64,000 nt of DNA from assembly GCA_963931255.1 (NCBI GenBank), contig OZ006972.1, forward strand, positions 992,001 through 1,056,000. The letters run 5' to 3'. Source of the DNA: CALUVN01 sp944323595 (lineage in GTDB: Bacteria > Cyanobacteriota > Vampirovibrionia > Gastranaerophilales > Gastranaerophilaceae). The notes under the pieces are model-generated. The model was not told the DNA's origin. It was given only the letters and a program-made list of their open reading frames with translations, and searched no databases. Positions 52,234 to 60,981 of the stretch are shown one piece after another. Within the stretch, counting starts at the first letter, position 1; the number at the start of each line of letters is the position of its first letter. The position numbers and the translations under genes were made by a program.

Positions 52234-52647
52234 GTGAAAAAAGATAAATATTATGCGATTGCAGAAAATATGTATGTTGAAAAATTTATTACAGTTGCAG
52301 AAATTGCAAGAAGAATAGGTGTACACGAAAGAACTATAAAACGTTGGAAAAAAGACGGAGATTGGTCTGCTAAAAGAAAAGATTTTATTGAACATTTTAG
52401 TATTTCCAAAGAAGATACGTTTATACAAGCCAAATTTATGCTTCAAAGTTTTAATGTTGATCTACAGAATAATCACAACATAGAGCCTTCCAGAATATAT
52501 AAATTTACAAACTTACTTGAAAGTGTTGTAAGAAAAGAAAAAGAACCGATGAATATTGAAAGTTTTATTCGAACAATAGAAAAAAGGACAAATATAGATA
52601 AAGACATTATTGATAAAATTGTTGATAATTTGACGGATAGTGATTAA
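52234..52647 (+). CDS. Mu-phage-type HTH protein (terminase small subunit/DUF1804-like)
   Basis: A 137-residue protein. An N-terminal HTH (KFITVAEIARRIGVHERTIKRWKKDGDWSAKR) of the kind found in phage terminase small subunits and DUF1804 proteins is followed by a helical body. The GTG start follows GAGGAAA. It lies 9 bases after the transposase and probably shares its transcript. No other Mu head or tail genes follow, so this looks like a remnant of a Mu-like element. Confidence 0.65.
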   Translation: MKKDKYYAIAENMYVEKFITVAEIARRIGVHERTIKRWKKDGDWSAKRKDFIEHFSISKEDTFIQAKFMLQSFNVDLQNNHNIEPSRIYKFTNLLESVVRKEKEPMNIESFIRTIEKRTNIDKDIIDKIVDNLTDSD

Positions 52648-52701
52648 TCATCTATAACTTTTCAATATACCAATTAGAAATTCCAAAATGATTTCTCTTG
52701 T

Positions 52702-52748
52702 TTGTCGGCGTTAAACGGGCACGCTACGCTTCAGCCCTTTGCCGACAA
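52702..52748. repeat. GC-rich palindromic element
   Basis: TTGTCGGC (52702-52709) pairs with GCCGACAA (52741-52748), with inner AAAcGGGC/GCCCTTT. It is markedly GC-richer than its surroundings and encodes the last ~13 residues of the small gene ending at 52711. Confidence 0.55.
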
Positions 52749-52944
52749 GCCGCAAGTTCCATTGTAATTGGAAATAAAAATTATATTCCATTGAGTTATC
52801 ATCTTTAAAGTTATAAGAATACTTATTTAATTGTGTTCTGCGATAACTTTCAAAAGCTATCCTGATTTCTTTTACAAACTTTTCTCTAAATTCAGGATAA
52901 GTTATTTCTAAGGTTTCTCTTGTCAGTTTATTTTTCAAAATCAT
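52711..52944 (-). CDS. Small hypothetical protein (77 residues)
   Basis: A small basic protein (MILKNKLTRETLEITYPEF onward) of unknown function, with a Tyr/Phe-rich C terminus. The ATG at 52944 has GAGGG 7 bases upstream; a longer start at 52968 is possible. It overlaps the upstream gene by 17 bases. Its last residues come from a palindromic repeat, so the true C terminus may have been altered by repeat insertion. Confidence 0.5.
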   Translation of the reverse strand: MILKNKLTRETLEITYPEFREKFVKEIRIAFESYRRTQLNKYSYNFKDDNSMEYNFYFQLQWNLRLVGKGLKRSVPV

Positions 52945-53131
52945 CTTCAAACCCTCGTATGTTATCAAGTTCTATATTGTATCTTTTGCCTTGTTTATCA
53001 ACACAAGTTGCAAAATCAACTTCACCATCGGCAAACTTGTTTTTCCATATACAAATTAGTAATCCGATTTCTTGTGTTTTTAAATTCAAAACCTTTGTTC
53101 CATAAAGTGCATAGTCTTTTTCTGTCATCAT
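52928..53131 (-). CDS. Small hypothetical protein (67 residues)
   Basis: A 67-residue protein with a likely small beta fold (YGTKVLNLKTQEIGLLICIWKNKFADGEVDFATCVDKQG) and an acidic end. Its start overlaps the stop of the preceding gene by 4 bases, and the next gene overlaps its end, so the three form one operon. Such short genes are typical of mobile elements; no family recognised. Confidence 0.55.
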   Translation of the reverse strand: MMTEKDYALYGTKVLNLKTQEIGLLICIWKNKFADGEVDFATCVDKQGKRYNIELDNIRGFEDDFEK

Positions 53132-53343
53132 TCTTTCCTTTCAAGTATTAAATTTGAATAGATATCCTCGGGCTTTTGTGGGTCTATTAAAAACTCTTTC
53201 ATAAATACAAATCTTTCGCCGTAGGCGTTTTCACAAATTACAGTGTCGAAGTTATAGAATCCAATTACTTTGTAATACTCATTATCAGAGTTCTCAAAAC
53301 CTCTAATCTTTTTAAGTTTGTATTTTTTACCTGTTTCAATCAT
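53128..53343 (-). CDS. Small hypothetical protein (71 residues)
   Basis: A 71-residue protein, Tyr- and Lys-rich (KKYKLKKIRGFENSDNEYYKVIGFYNF), possibly a small SH3-like or beta-barrel fold. It is the first gene of the three-gene leftward operon ending at 52711. Unknown function; no catalytic residues visible. Confidence 0.55.
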   Translation of the reverse strand: MIETGKKYKLKKIRGFENSDNEYYKVIGFYNFDTVICENAYGERFVFMKEFLIDPQKPEDIYSNLILERKE

Positions 53344-53568
53344 TGCTACCTCTTATCAGCAATGATATATATCACTCTCAATGGGTTAAATATCAAGTCA
53401 ATTCTTGGAAAACGAATCATTTAGACATAAAAAGTATTTTAATAATGTAAATTATATAAAAAGCGTATAACAGGCTTTTTAAACGAAGTTTTTAAGTAAT
53501 GTATAATTTCCTATCTCTTATGAGTATAAAATTCAATACAGAGCTTTTTGAACACTTTTTGAACGGTA

Positions 53569-53835
53569 TTAAAATCTTTTTTGAATATTACCTTCCGGAT
53601 AATTTATAAAATAAGCGTTCACTGTATCAGTATCTCGCCTTAAATTTTCAACTATTGGAGTAAGATTATACAGCTCTTCTATATCTTGTTGAGTCCTGCA
53701 AAAATAATCGATTACAGTGGCTGTGTTATAAATTCTTTCAGCTAGTTTTTCCAACTTCCTAAAATCTTTTTGTTTAATCCTATATTTCTTATTTTTACTC
53801 ATACGACCTCCTTTTTTAGGTGTCGTATTCATCAC
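53569..53835 (-). CDS. Small hypothetical protein (88 residues or fewer)
   Basis: A short basic helical protein (KKYRIKQKDFRKLEKLAERIYNTATVIDYF region). GGAGGT precedes an ATG at about 53802 (MSKNKKYRIKQ, 77 residues), so that start is more likely than the one at 53835. It lies between the small operon and the DpnII-type endonuclease. Function unknown. Confidence 0.5.
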   Translation of the reverse strand: MMNTTPKKGGRMSKNKKYRIKQKDFRKLEKLAERIYNTATVIDYFCRTQQDIEELYNLTPIVENLRRDTDTVNAYFINYPEGNIQKRF

Positions 53836-53886
53836 TTAAGAATAATAAAAAATCAAGTTTGGACAAATTATAATATTAAATTATAC

Positions 53887-54759
53887 TTATTTAATTCTTT
53901 TTAATATACAATTTTCTAGATCCTGAATATTATAAACAGTATCTAAAACATCAAAAGTTTCTTCAAGATTGTTTCTTGCACTATTCCAACCGCAACCATC
54001 AGTGAACCAGATAAATGTTACCCCATCTATTGTTGCTACTTCTTGAGCTAGTGTTTTATAACTTCTTGCTGTTTCATTTAATTTTGAGCCTCCACTAGCA
54101 TAGAAATTGGTTTCAATTACATAAATTTGTTTATCTGTTTTTATTACAAAATCAAAACGTTTTTCCATTTTACCTTGATTAGAAATCGCTGATAAATTTA
54201 CATTCCATTTTTGCTCAATTTCATGGATATACATTTCTTTAAAGTAATTTTGCCCCTTAACAAAACCTGCTTTTTGAATATAACTTTCAACAAGATTTTC
54301 CATTAAATGCCCGCCACGATTTTTACGAGCATTAGAATCTAACCCTGTTTCAACACCTGTTGCATAATCTACCAAATTATTTACAATGTGGTTTTGTAAC
54401 AAGTCAAAAAGTTTCGTTTTTCTCATAAGCATTTTGTATTCTTCAATAGAATAATTCATTTTCTTGAATGAAAAATTATACTCACCATCCTTATCTATTG
54501 TATAAATTTCATTAGCTCTTACAGCTAAAAGCAAAGGAATACATTTTAAAGTTTCCGGATATTTTTTTATAATGTTTTCAAAATCTTGTTCAATATTTTT
54601 TGAACCTACTAAAGAGTTCAAAATATTTAGCTCAACTTTCACTTCATTAACATTTTTGTTAATTTTATCAAAATCTGCATAATAACAATAGTCAGCTATA
54701 CATGTCCTAAATGTTGATAACCATTTTTGAAAATCTCTAAGCACAAATTTCTTCCTCAT
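53887..54759 (-). CDS. DpnII/MboI-type restriction endonuclease (GATC)
   Basis: A 290-residue endonuclease, close to the 288 residues of DpnII. Catalytic-core and family motifs include EKRFDFVIKTDKQIYVIETNFY (Asp ... Glu, PD-(D/E)XK-like) and ASGGSKLNETARSYKTLAQE, then FIWFTDGCGWNSARNNLEETFD, all hallmarks of the DpnII family. It should cleave unmethylated GATC. The ATG at 54759 overlaps the stop of the gene before it; a longer start at 54807 lies inside that gene. Last gene of the operon. Confidence 0.9.
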   Translation of the reverse strand: MRKKFVLRDFQKWLSTFRTCIADYCYYADFDKINKNVNEVKVELNILNSLVGSKNIEQDFENIIKKYPETLKCIPLLLAVRANEIYTIDKDGEYNFSFKKMNYSIEEYKMLMRKTKLFDLLQNHIVNNLVDYATGVETGLDSNARKNRGGHLMENLVESYIQKAGFVKGQNYFKEMYIHEIEQKWNVNLSAISNQGKMEKRFDFVIKTDKQIYVIETNFYASGGSKLNETARSYKTLAQEVATIDGVTFIWFTDGCGWNSARNNLEETFDVLDTVYNIQDLENCILKRIK

Positions 54760-55325
54760 TAGTGATGTGTTGCAGTTGATACCATTTGGTAAATACTTGT
54801 ATCGCAATTTTGTAATTGCTCCAATAAATTTTTAAACATAAAAGCTTGTTCGTAATTCGTTTTTTCTTGTAACATTAATAACCTTGCTAATAGCATTAAA
54901 AAATTTAAACTATATTCCCCTTTATCATTTAAATCTTTTAAATCAGAAAATTTATCTTTTTGGCTTGTTAACAATGTATCAATATTCAGCATTGTTATAC
55001 GTTCTTCTTCCGATTTTATTGGCTTTGTAGTATTCCAAAGATTAATTAATATATCCAAAAATTTCTTTGTTTTTTCTGGCTCTTGTTTCATTTTTATTAA
55101 GATATCAACAGCCCAATGTATGTGTTTTGGCGTTCTTATATTTGACCAACGACCATTTTCTAACTGTCTATATTTTATTAATATATCATATTTACTAAGA
55201 TTTCCTTGGTATGCAGCTAAAATATATTTCCCGTTTATTCTCTCTGCAAAGAGTGGTGTCAGGTATCTGTCCTCTCCACGTACTTTATGTGTCATAAAAT
55301 CTTTTAAGTCAATCGATTCTTCCAT
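54759..55325 (-). CDS. Unknown protein inside the DpnII-type operon
   Basis: A 188-residue helical protein of unknown function, starting MEESIDLKDFMTHKVRGEDRY. Central LYLTP-like and WNTTKPIKSEEERI segments have no recognisable motif. It starts one base after the dam-type methylase stop and its stop overlaps the endonuclease start, so it is translated with the restriction genes. The standard DpnII system has two methylases and the endonuclease only; this extra gene could regulate or protect, but nothing in the sequence tells. Confidence 0.65.
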   Translation of the reverse strand: MEESIDLKDFMTHKVRGEDRYLTPLFAERINGKYILAAYQGNLSKYDILIKYRQLENGRWSNIRTPKHIHWAVDILIKMKQEPEKTKKFLDILINLWNTTKPIKSEEERITMLNIDTLLTSQKDKFSDLKDLNDKGEYSLNFLMLLARLLMLQEKTNYEQAFMFKNLLEQLQNCDTSIYQMVSTATHH

Positions 55326-55326
55326 T

Positions 55327-56166
55327 TTAATAATTCCTCACTAAAACTTCTGTAATTTTACCTCTACCATTAGCATTAGCGTTTACTGCCCTAGAAGCAA
55401 AAACCTTTTTTATTTCATAATTCGCATATAATTCATTTACTAATTTAGTATCAGAATTAGATAGCATAAACATTACACCTCTAGAATCCAATTCATCACA
55501 AACCTCTCTCAGCTTAAATTGCATATCTAAATCAAAACCGTCCTTTGTGTATGAAGTAAAACTAGAAGTCTCATTTAATGGAACATAAGGCGGGTCAAAA
55601 TAGACAAAATCGCCTTTTTGGACTTTTCCCAAAATCGCTGAAAAATCTGCACATTTAATTTCAGTATCTTTAAGTAATTTTGAACAGTTTATTAAATTAT
55701 CCGCATCAACAATTCTTGGATTTTTATAGTTTCCAAACGGGACATTAAATTGTCCTTGAGAATTTACTCTGTATAATCCGTTAAAACAAGTTCTATTTAA
55801 GTATATAAAACGACTTGCTTTTTCTACATTTGAAAGTGTTGAATATTTTTCAGTTCGATCTAAATTTCTTATTTCTAAAAAATATTCTTTTGTTACTTCA
55901 TGCTTATTCAGATCTGCAATTAATTCATAAACATTATCACGAACAGTTAAATATAAATTTATCAACTCCTCATTCATATCTGAAATGTAGCCATTTTGTG
56001 GTTGCAGCTCAAAAAACAGAGCTCCCCCACCTATAAAAGGTTCAAAATATCTGTTGTAAGACTTTGGCATATTTTTGAGCAGTTCAAACATTAGCTGACG
56101 TTTTCCGCCAACCCATTTAACAATCGGATATGTTTCATTTTTCAATTGTTCTAAAACTACTGCCAT
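55327..56166 (-). CDS. dpnM: Dam-type N6-adenine methyltransferase (DpnM-like)
   Basis: A 279-residue alpha-class adenine methylase. VKWVGGKRQLMFELL (16-30) and FEPFIGGGALFFEL (41-54) form the SAM site, and DPPY (191-194) is the catalytic motif, followed by TGLD-like target contacts. It methylates double-stranded GATC, protecting the host. It overlaps the upstream DpnA-type gene by 10 bases. Family and GATC specificity follow from the DpnM/Dam group and from the neighbouring endonuclease. Confidence 0.92.
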   Translation of the reverse strand: MAVVLEQLKNETYPIVKWVGGKRQLMFELLKNMPKSYNRYFEPFIGGGALFFELQPQNGYISDMNEELINLYLTVRDNVYELIADLNKHEVTKEYFLEIRNLDRTEKYSTLSNVEKASRFIYLNRTCFNGLYRVNSQGQFNVPFGNYKNPRIVDADNLINCSKLLKDTEIKCADFSAILGKVQKGDFVYFDPPYVPLNETSSFTSYTKDGFDLDMQFKLREVCDELDSRGVMFMLSNSDTKLVNELYANYEIKKVFASRAVNANANGRGKITEVLVRNY

Positions 56167-56960
56167 ACTTTTTCTTTCTTTGAAAATGCTTGTTCAAACC
56201 TTTTGATGGAAAGGTCTAAATATTCTTTTTCTAAGTCTATACCAATAAATTTCCTATCTAATTTTAAAGCCATTATACCAGTTGTTGAGCTTCCTGTAAA
56301 AGGATCAAGAATCAAATCTCCAACATTAGTTGATGCAAGGATTATACGCCTTAACAATTCTAAAGGTTTTTGTGTTGGGTGTTTTCCAAATTCTTTTTCA
56401 TAACTTTTCGGAGTTCCTATTGCCCAAACAGAACGCATCTGTTTATCTGGCTTTTTGATAAAATCTTCTCCCCAATTGCCATTTTTCATTGTTTCATAGT
56501 TAAAGGTATGCTTTGAGTTATTATCTTTCTTTGCCCACAAAAGTGTTTCATGGCTTGCTGTAAAATATCTGCAACTCATATTTGGCGAAGCATTGGGCTT
56601 AAACCAGCAAATATCATTTAATATTTTAAATCCTGACGTCTGTAAAGCAAAGCCGCAGGCATAAATTGAATGATAAGTGCCTGAAATCCATATAGTTCCG
56701 TTAGGTTTTAAAACTCTCTTACAAGCGTTAATCCAAGCCTTATGAAATTTGAAATCTTCTTCAAGACCTTTACTCTCATCCCATTTGCCTTTGTTCACAG
56801 AAACAACTTTTCCGGCATGACATGTAATTCCGCCATTAGATAACATATAAGGCGGATCCGCAAAAATCATATCGACTGATTCCGGTGCTGCCTTATTTAA
56901 AATTTCAATACAATCACCCTGAAATAAGATTATATCACATTTTTCATAATACTTTTGCAT
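56157..56960 (-). CDS. dpnA: DpnA-like N6-adenine methyltransferase
   Basis: A 267-residue beta-class methylase. DMIFADPPYMLSNGG (catalytic DPPY at 35-38) comes before the SAM motif DPFTGSSTTGIMA near residue 218, the permuted order of this class. KGKWDES, HETLLWAKK and GKHPTQKPLELL are typical. In the pneumococcal DpnII system DpnA can also methylate single-stranded DNA, which protects incoming transforming DNA. It is the first gene here, whereas dpnM comes first in the pneumococcus. Confidence 0.88.
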   Translation of the reverse strand: MQKYYEKCDIILFQGDCIEILNKAAPESVDMIFADPPYMLSNGGITCHAGKVVSVNKGKWDESKGLEEDFKFHKAWINACKRVLKPNGTIWISGTYHSIYACGFALQTSGFKILNDICWFKPNASPNMSCRYFTASHETLLWAKKDNNSKHTFNYETMKNGNWGEDFIKKPDKQMRSVWAIGTPKSYEKEFGKHPTQKPLELLRRIILASTNVGDLILDPFTGSSTTGIMALKLDRKFIGIDLEKEYLDLSIKRFEQAFSKKEKVWQ

Positions 56961-57034
56961 GGGTTTATCTTACTCTAAAAGTAGAAAGAAATCTATAATT
57001 TTGAAATATTAAAATAAAATTACAATGTTTGCTG

Positions 57035-57040
57035 TATAAT
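57035..57040 (+). promoter_or_regulatory. -10 box of the three-gene defence operon
   Basis: TATAAT at 57035-57040, 22 bases before the ATG; AAGGGG (57051-57056) is the ribosome binding site. No strong -35 box. Confidence 0.5.
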
Positions 57041-57062
57041 TTGATGATATAAGGGGATTATT

Positions 57063-57875
57063 ATGACCTGGCCTCAAAAAATTACAGAATGGTTAGTTGA
57101 AGAAGATTCTCTTGTCACTATAGATGGAAAACCTATAAAAGTCTTTTCTTTTAATTACGATAGTAGTGATGAGGAGACTATGTCTGATTGGGCTAAACAC
57201 TTCAGAAATCATTATTGTTCTGACGATAAAATAGATAATTTAAGAAAAGGAACTGGTTTATCAAAAAAGGATTATTTGTTAAACTTAAAATTTCCTGATC
57301 AAACAATGACACCTGGCCCCAGTGTTCGTTCCGGTGATTTTAGTGAGATATTAATTGCGGATTATCTTGAATTTATATTAAGTTATTGGGTTCCAAGGAC
57401 TAGATATTCAAATAAGATTAATAGAAATTCTTCTCCTATGGGATCAGATATAATTGGTTTTAAATTATTTGATTCAAATGAAACAAACAGAGATATTCTC
57501 ACAGTTATTGAAGCAAAGGCCTCATATACAAATACCACTGAGAATCGTCTGCAAAAAGCGATTGATGATTCTAGAAAAGATGATATGCGAATAGCTGAAT
57601 CTCTAAACGCAATAAAACAAAGATTTATAGAACAAAATGACAATGATAAGAAACAGAGAATTGAACGTTTTCAAAATCCTGCGGATAAACCTTATACTAA
57701 ATTCTATGGTGCTGCAGCATTATTTTCTACAGAAACATATAATGAAGAGCTTATAAGAACATCTAATACTTCAAGTCATCTAGCTTCTAATTCCCTAATG
57801 TTAATAGTAGTTAAGGGTGAAAGAATGATGAATCTAGTTAATGAACTTTATCGGAGGGCTGCCAATGAAGCTTAA
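57063..57875 (+). CDS. HamA-like PD-(D/E)XK nuclease (Hachiman-like defence)
   Basis: A 270-residue protein. RSGDFSEILIADYLE (89-103; Glu95) is followed by D129 in MGSDIIGFK and VIEAKAS with E150-x-K152, a full PD-(D/E)XK core. The combination of such a nuclease with an adjoining Ski2-like helicase resembles HamA (DUF1837) of Hachiman, where the nuclease is held inactive until the helicase senses DNA damage or phage. Assignment to HamA is by pattern and context, not by a search. The helicase start overlaps its end by 11 bases. Confidence 0.6.
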   Translation: MTWPQKITEWLVEEDSLVTIDGKPIKVFSFNYDSSDEETMSDWAKHFRNHYCSDDKIDNLRKGTGLSKKDYLLNLKFPDQTMTPGPSVRSGDFSEILIADYLEFILSYWVPRTRYSNKINRNSSPMGSDIIGFKLFDSNETNRDILTVIEAKASYTNTTENRLQKAIDDSRKDDMRIAESLNAIKQRFIEQNDNDKKQRIERFQNPADKPYTKFYGAAALFSTETYNEELIRTSNTSSHLASNSLMLIVVKGERMMNLVNELYRRAANEA

Positions 57876-60800
57876 ACCTGGAAGTAACTCCAATGAATTA
57901 CTAGGTATGACTAGGTCTGAAGCAAAAATGTATGAATATGATGTTCCAGAAGAGAATCGTATTCGCATAAATAAAGAAAGAATTAAAGATTTATTTTGCC
58001 TTACAATAGCATTATTAGGTGATTATGCTGCGAATTTTTATAAAGAAATAGAGTATAACATCTCATTACAAGAGCTCAAGAGAAATTTGATATTTTCAGC
58101 ACAATTTTTTGATGCATATTTTAATGCAAAATTACAAGATGAAAATAGAGACTACTACATAATAATGGGGAGTGCAGCTTATTATTTATGTGATTACATG
58201 GGAAGTGCCAAAGTACTTTCCAATAAACTTAAGTTTGATGAATTAGATTTGGATGTTAATAAATTGGATTTGCTGTTATTGAGTTTTCTAAAAAATGATT
58301 TTTCAACAGAAATAAATGAAAGTGTTTATATCACATATATTAATAATATCATTTATTCTTGGAAGCTATTTTGTTCAACGGGAGAAGATTCAGAAAATAT
58401 TTTTTATAATTTAAAGAATTTAAGAAACGAGATTTATAATAATGGGACAGATAGAGAATTACTTTTTATTGATATTTTATGTGCAGTTATAAAAAAGAAA
58501 TATTTACACACTACTTGGTATACAATGCCTTTATTTACTGATATTGATAAAGAAAAATGGAAGTCAATTTTGACTAAAATGGATATCAAAGAATTATGGC
58601 CTTCTCAAATTTTAATAGGTGAAAATGAAATCTTTAAAGGAAAGTCTGCAACAATTCAAATGCCAACCAGTGCAGGAAAAACTAAAGCAACTGAATTAAT
58701 TATACGTAGTACGTTTCTGGCAGATAGAACAAATTTAGTTGTGATTGTGGCTCCATTTAGAGCACTCTGTCATGATATACAAGATGATTTGCAAAAAGCA
58801 TTCTTTGGAGAATATATAGAAATTGATGAGTTGTCAGATGTAAATCAGGTTGATTATGATTTGGATGATTCTAAAGAACAAAAGAAAATTTTAGTTCTAA
58901 CGCCTGAAAAATTATTATATATACTTAGACAAACACCTGAATTATCACAAAAGATTGGTCTGATAATATACGATGAAGGACATCAATTTGACAGCCCTTC
59001 AAGAGGAACTAATTATGAACTATTGTTAGCTTCTTTGAAATTAATGTTACCAGATTATTGTCAAACAATACTAATCTCGGCAGTTATGGGAAATATTACG
59101 GATATAGATAATTGGTTAAATGGAGATAATTCTGCGGTTATTAATGGTAAAAATATTGCTTCTACATATAGAACAATTGCATTTACCAGCTGGTTGGAAA
59201 TAAAAGGTAAAATTCAATTTATAAATCAAGAGAATCCTGACAAAAAGGAATATTTTGTACCAAGAATTCTTGAAGCACAACAACTTAATAAAATTGGTAG
59301 AGAAAGAAATGATAGATTTTTCCCTCAAAAAAATGATTCAAATTCTATTTCTTTATATTTAGGCAAAAAGTTAGTTGAAAAAGGGAGTGTTGCTATTTTT
59401 TGCGGTAAAAGACGAAGTGTAAAAAATATTTGCGACAAAGTTAATGAATTATTAGAACGACAATATAATTTTGATAATATAATTCATTGTTCGAATTTAA
59501 GCGAGATTAACAAAATATATAACTTATATAAGGATAATTTAGGAGAATGTTCATATACTAGTGCTGTAAAAATTGGTATATTATCTCATCATAGAACTAT
59601 TCCACAAGGTATAAGATTATCTGTAGAATATTCAATGAAAGAATCATTGTCAAAGTTTGTAATATGCACATCTACTCTTGCTCAGGGTGTAAATATGCCG
59701 CTTAGATATTTAATTATTAACAGTACCCAACAAGGTGCTGATTCTATTTCTGTGAGGGATTTTCAAAATCTAATTGGAAGAGCTGGGCGTGCCGGAATGT
59801 ATACTGAAGGAAGCATAATTTTTGCAAATAATTTATTATATGATTCCAGAAGAAATCCAAAAGAATGGTGGAGATGGAGGAGAACAAAAGAGCTTATCAA
59901 TCCATATAATTCTGAAAATTGTAATAGTACAATATTTAAGATTTTTGACCCTATAAAAAATAGTTTAATGGGAACATTAGATTTCGTCAATGCATATATT
60001 AATAATGAGATAGAGCAATTAATTGAAGTTATTATGCAACATGAAATGATAATAGAAAGTGAGCAAGATATTGATTTCAAACGCAATGAAATAGAATTTC
60101 AATGTAATGAGAAAATAAACATAATTAAAAATATAGAAAGTTTTATTCTTGCACAAATAGATTTTCAAGATGATTACGAAGAAGAAATAAAAAAACTTGC
60201 AAAATCTACATTAGCTTATTATTTAGGAGATTTGGAACAAAAAGAACAAATAATAGAATTATTTAAACTACTTGGTAATCATATTATTAAATCAACACAA
60301 GATATATTTCAAAGAAAATATTTTGCAAAAACATTATATGGAATAAATGAAAATATTGAATTGCAAAATTGGATTGAAGATAATTATCAAAATTTAAGAA
60401 ATACAGGAGATATTGATTTATTTTTAAATTTAATTTTTGAAAAATTAATGCAATATACTAATTCGAAATTTTATAATCAATGCAGCCAACAAAGTGATGT
60501 TAAAAATATAATAAAAATGTGGCTTAACAGTGAACCATATTATAAGATATTAGAATATTTAATTGAAAATAGTATAAAGAGAGAGGCTAAAAAAAGAACA
60601 TTCAAATATCAAATAGATAATATTGTTGAATTTTGTGAAAATACACTTGCTTATGATGGAAGTTTATTTATTGGTGCCATAATTGATCTTTTTCCAAGTA
60701 TTAATTGCGGTTCAGATATTACAAATATTATTGAAAATTTAAAATTAATACAAAAAAGATTTAAGTATGGCTTATCTTCAAAATTAGAAATCATACTCTA

Positions 60801-60981
60801 TGAACTGGGATTTAATGACAGAACCATTGTTCGAAAACTAAGCATACATCTAAATGGCATTCCTGAAAGATTCATAAAAAAACATATTATAAAAAAATAT
60901 CTTCATAACAATAAAGAAATGCTTAGACCTGTTTTTACGACATTCCCTTCTTATTTTGCAGAAAAGATGGAGAATATATAA
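57865..60981 (+). CDS. Ski2-like superfamily 2 helicase (HamB-like)
   Basis: A 1038-residue helicase. About 240 helical residues come first; then Walker A QMPTSAGKTKA (265-275), Walker B IIYDEGHQ (DEGH at 370-373), a TSTLAQGVNMPLRYLII motif V-like segment and the LIGRAGRAGM motif VI, the Ski2/Hel308 signature. The final ~370 residues are helical and Ile/Lys/Asn-rich. MPTSAGKT is also the motif seen in HamB helicases. The ATG at 57865 follows GGAGGG and is preferred over an in-frame start 24 bases earlier. It is much more AT-rich than the core helicase pcrA. Confidence 0.75.
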   Translation: MKLKPGSNSNELLGMTRSEAKMYEYDVPEENRIRINKERIKDLFCLTIALLGDYAANFYKEIEYNISLQELKRNLIFSAQFFDAYFNAKLQDENRDYYIIMGSAAYYLCDYMGSAKVLSNKLKFDELDLDVNKLDLLLLSFLKNDFSTEINESVYITYINNIIYSWKLFCSTGEDSENIFYNLKNLRNEIYNNGTDRELLFIDILCAVIKKKYLHTTWYTMPLFTDIDKEKWKSILTKMDIKELWPSQILIGENEIFKGKSATIQMPTSAGKTKATELIIRSTFLADRTNLVVIVAPFRALCHDIQDDLQKAFFGEYIEIDELSDVNQVDYDLDDSKEQKKILVLTPEKLLYILRQTPELSQKIGLIIYDEGHQFDSPSRGTNYELLLASLKLMLPDYCQTILISAVMGNITDIDNWLNGDNSAVINGKNIASTYRTIAFTSWLEIKGKIQFINQENPDKKEYFVPRILEAQQLNKIGRERNDRFFPQKNDSNSISLYLGKKLVEKGSVAIFCGKRRSVKNICDKVNELLERQYNFDNIIHCSNLSEINKIYNLYKDNLGECSYTSAVKIGILSHHRTIPQGIRLSVEYSMKESLSKFVICTSTLAQGVNMPLRYLIINSTQQGADSISVRDFQNLIGRAGRAGMYTEGSIIFANNLLYDSRRNPKEWWRWRRTKELINPYNSENCNSTIFKIFDPIKNSLMGTLDFVNAYINNEIEQLIEVIMQHEMIIESEQDIDFKRNEIEFQCNEKINIIKNIESFILAQIDFQDDYEEEIKKLAKSTLAYYLGDLEQKEQIIELFKLLGNHIIKSTQDIFQRKYFAKTLYGINENIELQNWIEDNYQNLRNTGDIDLFLNLIFEKLMQYTNSKFYNQCSQQSDVKNIIKMWLNSEPYYKILEYLIENSIKREAKKRTFKYQIDNIVEFCENTLAYDGSLFIGAIIDLFPSINCGSDITNIIENLKLIQKRFKYGLSSKLEIILYELGFNDRTIVRKLSIHLNGIPERFIKKHIIKKYLHNNKEMLRPVFTTFPSYFAEKMENI

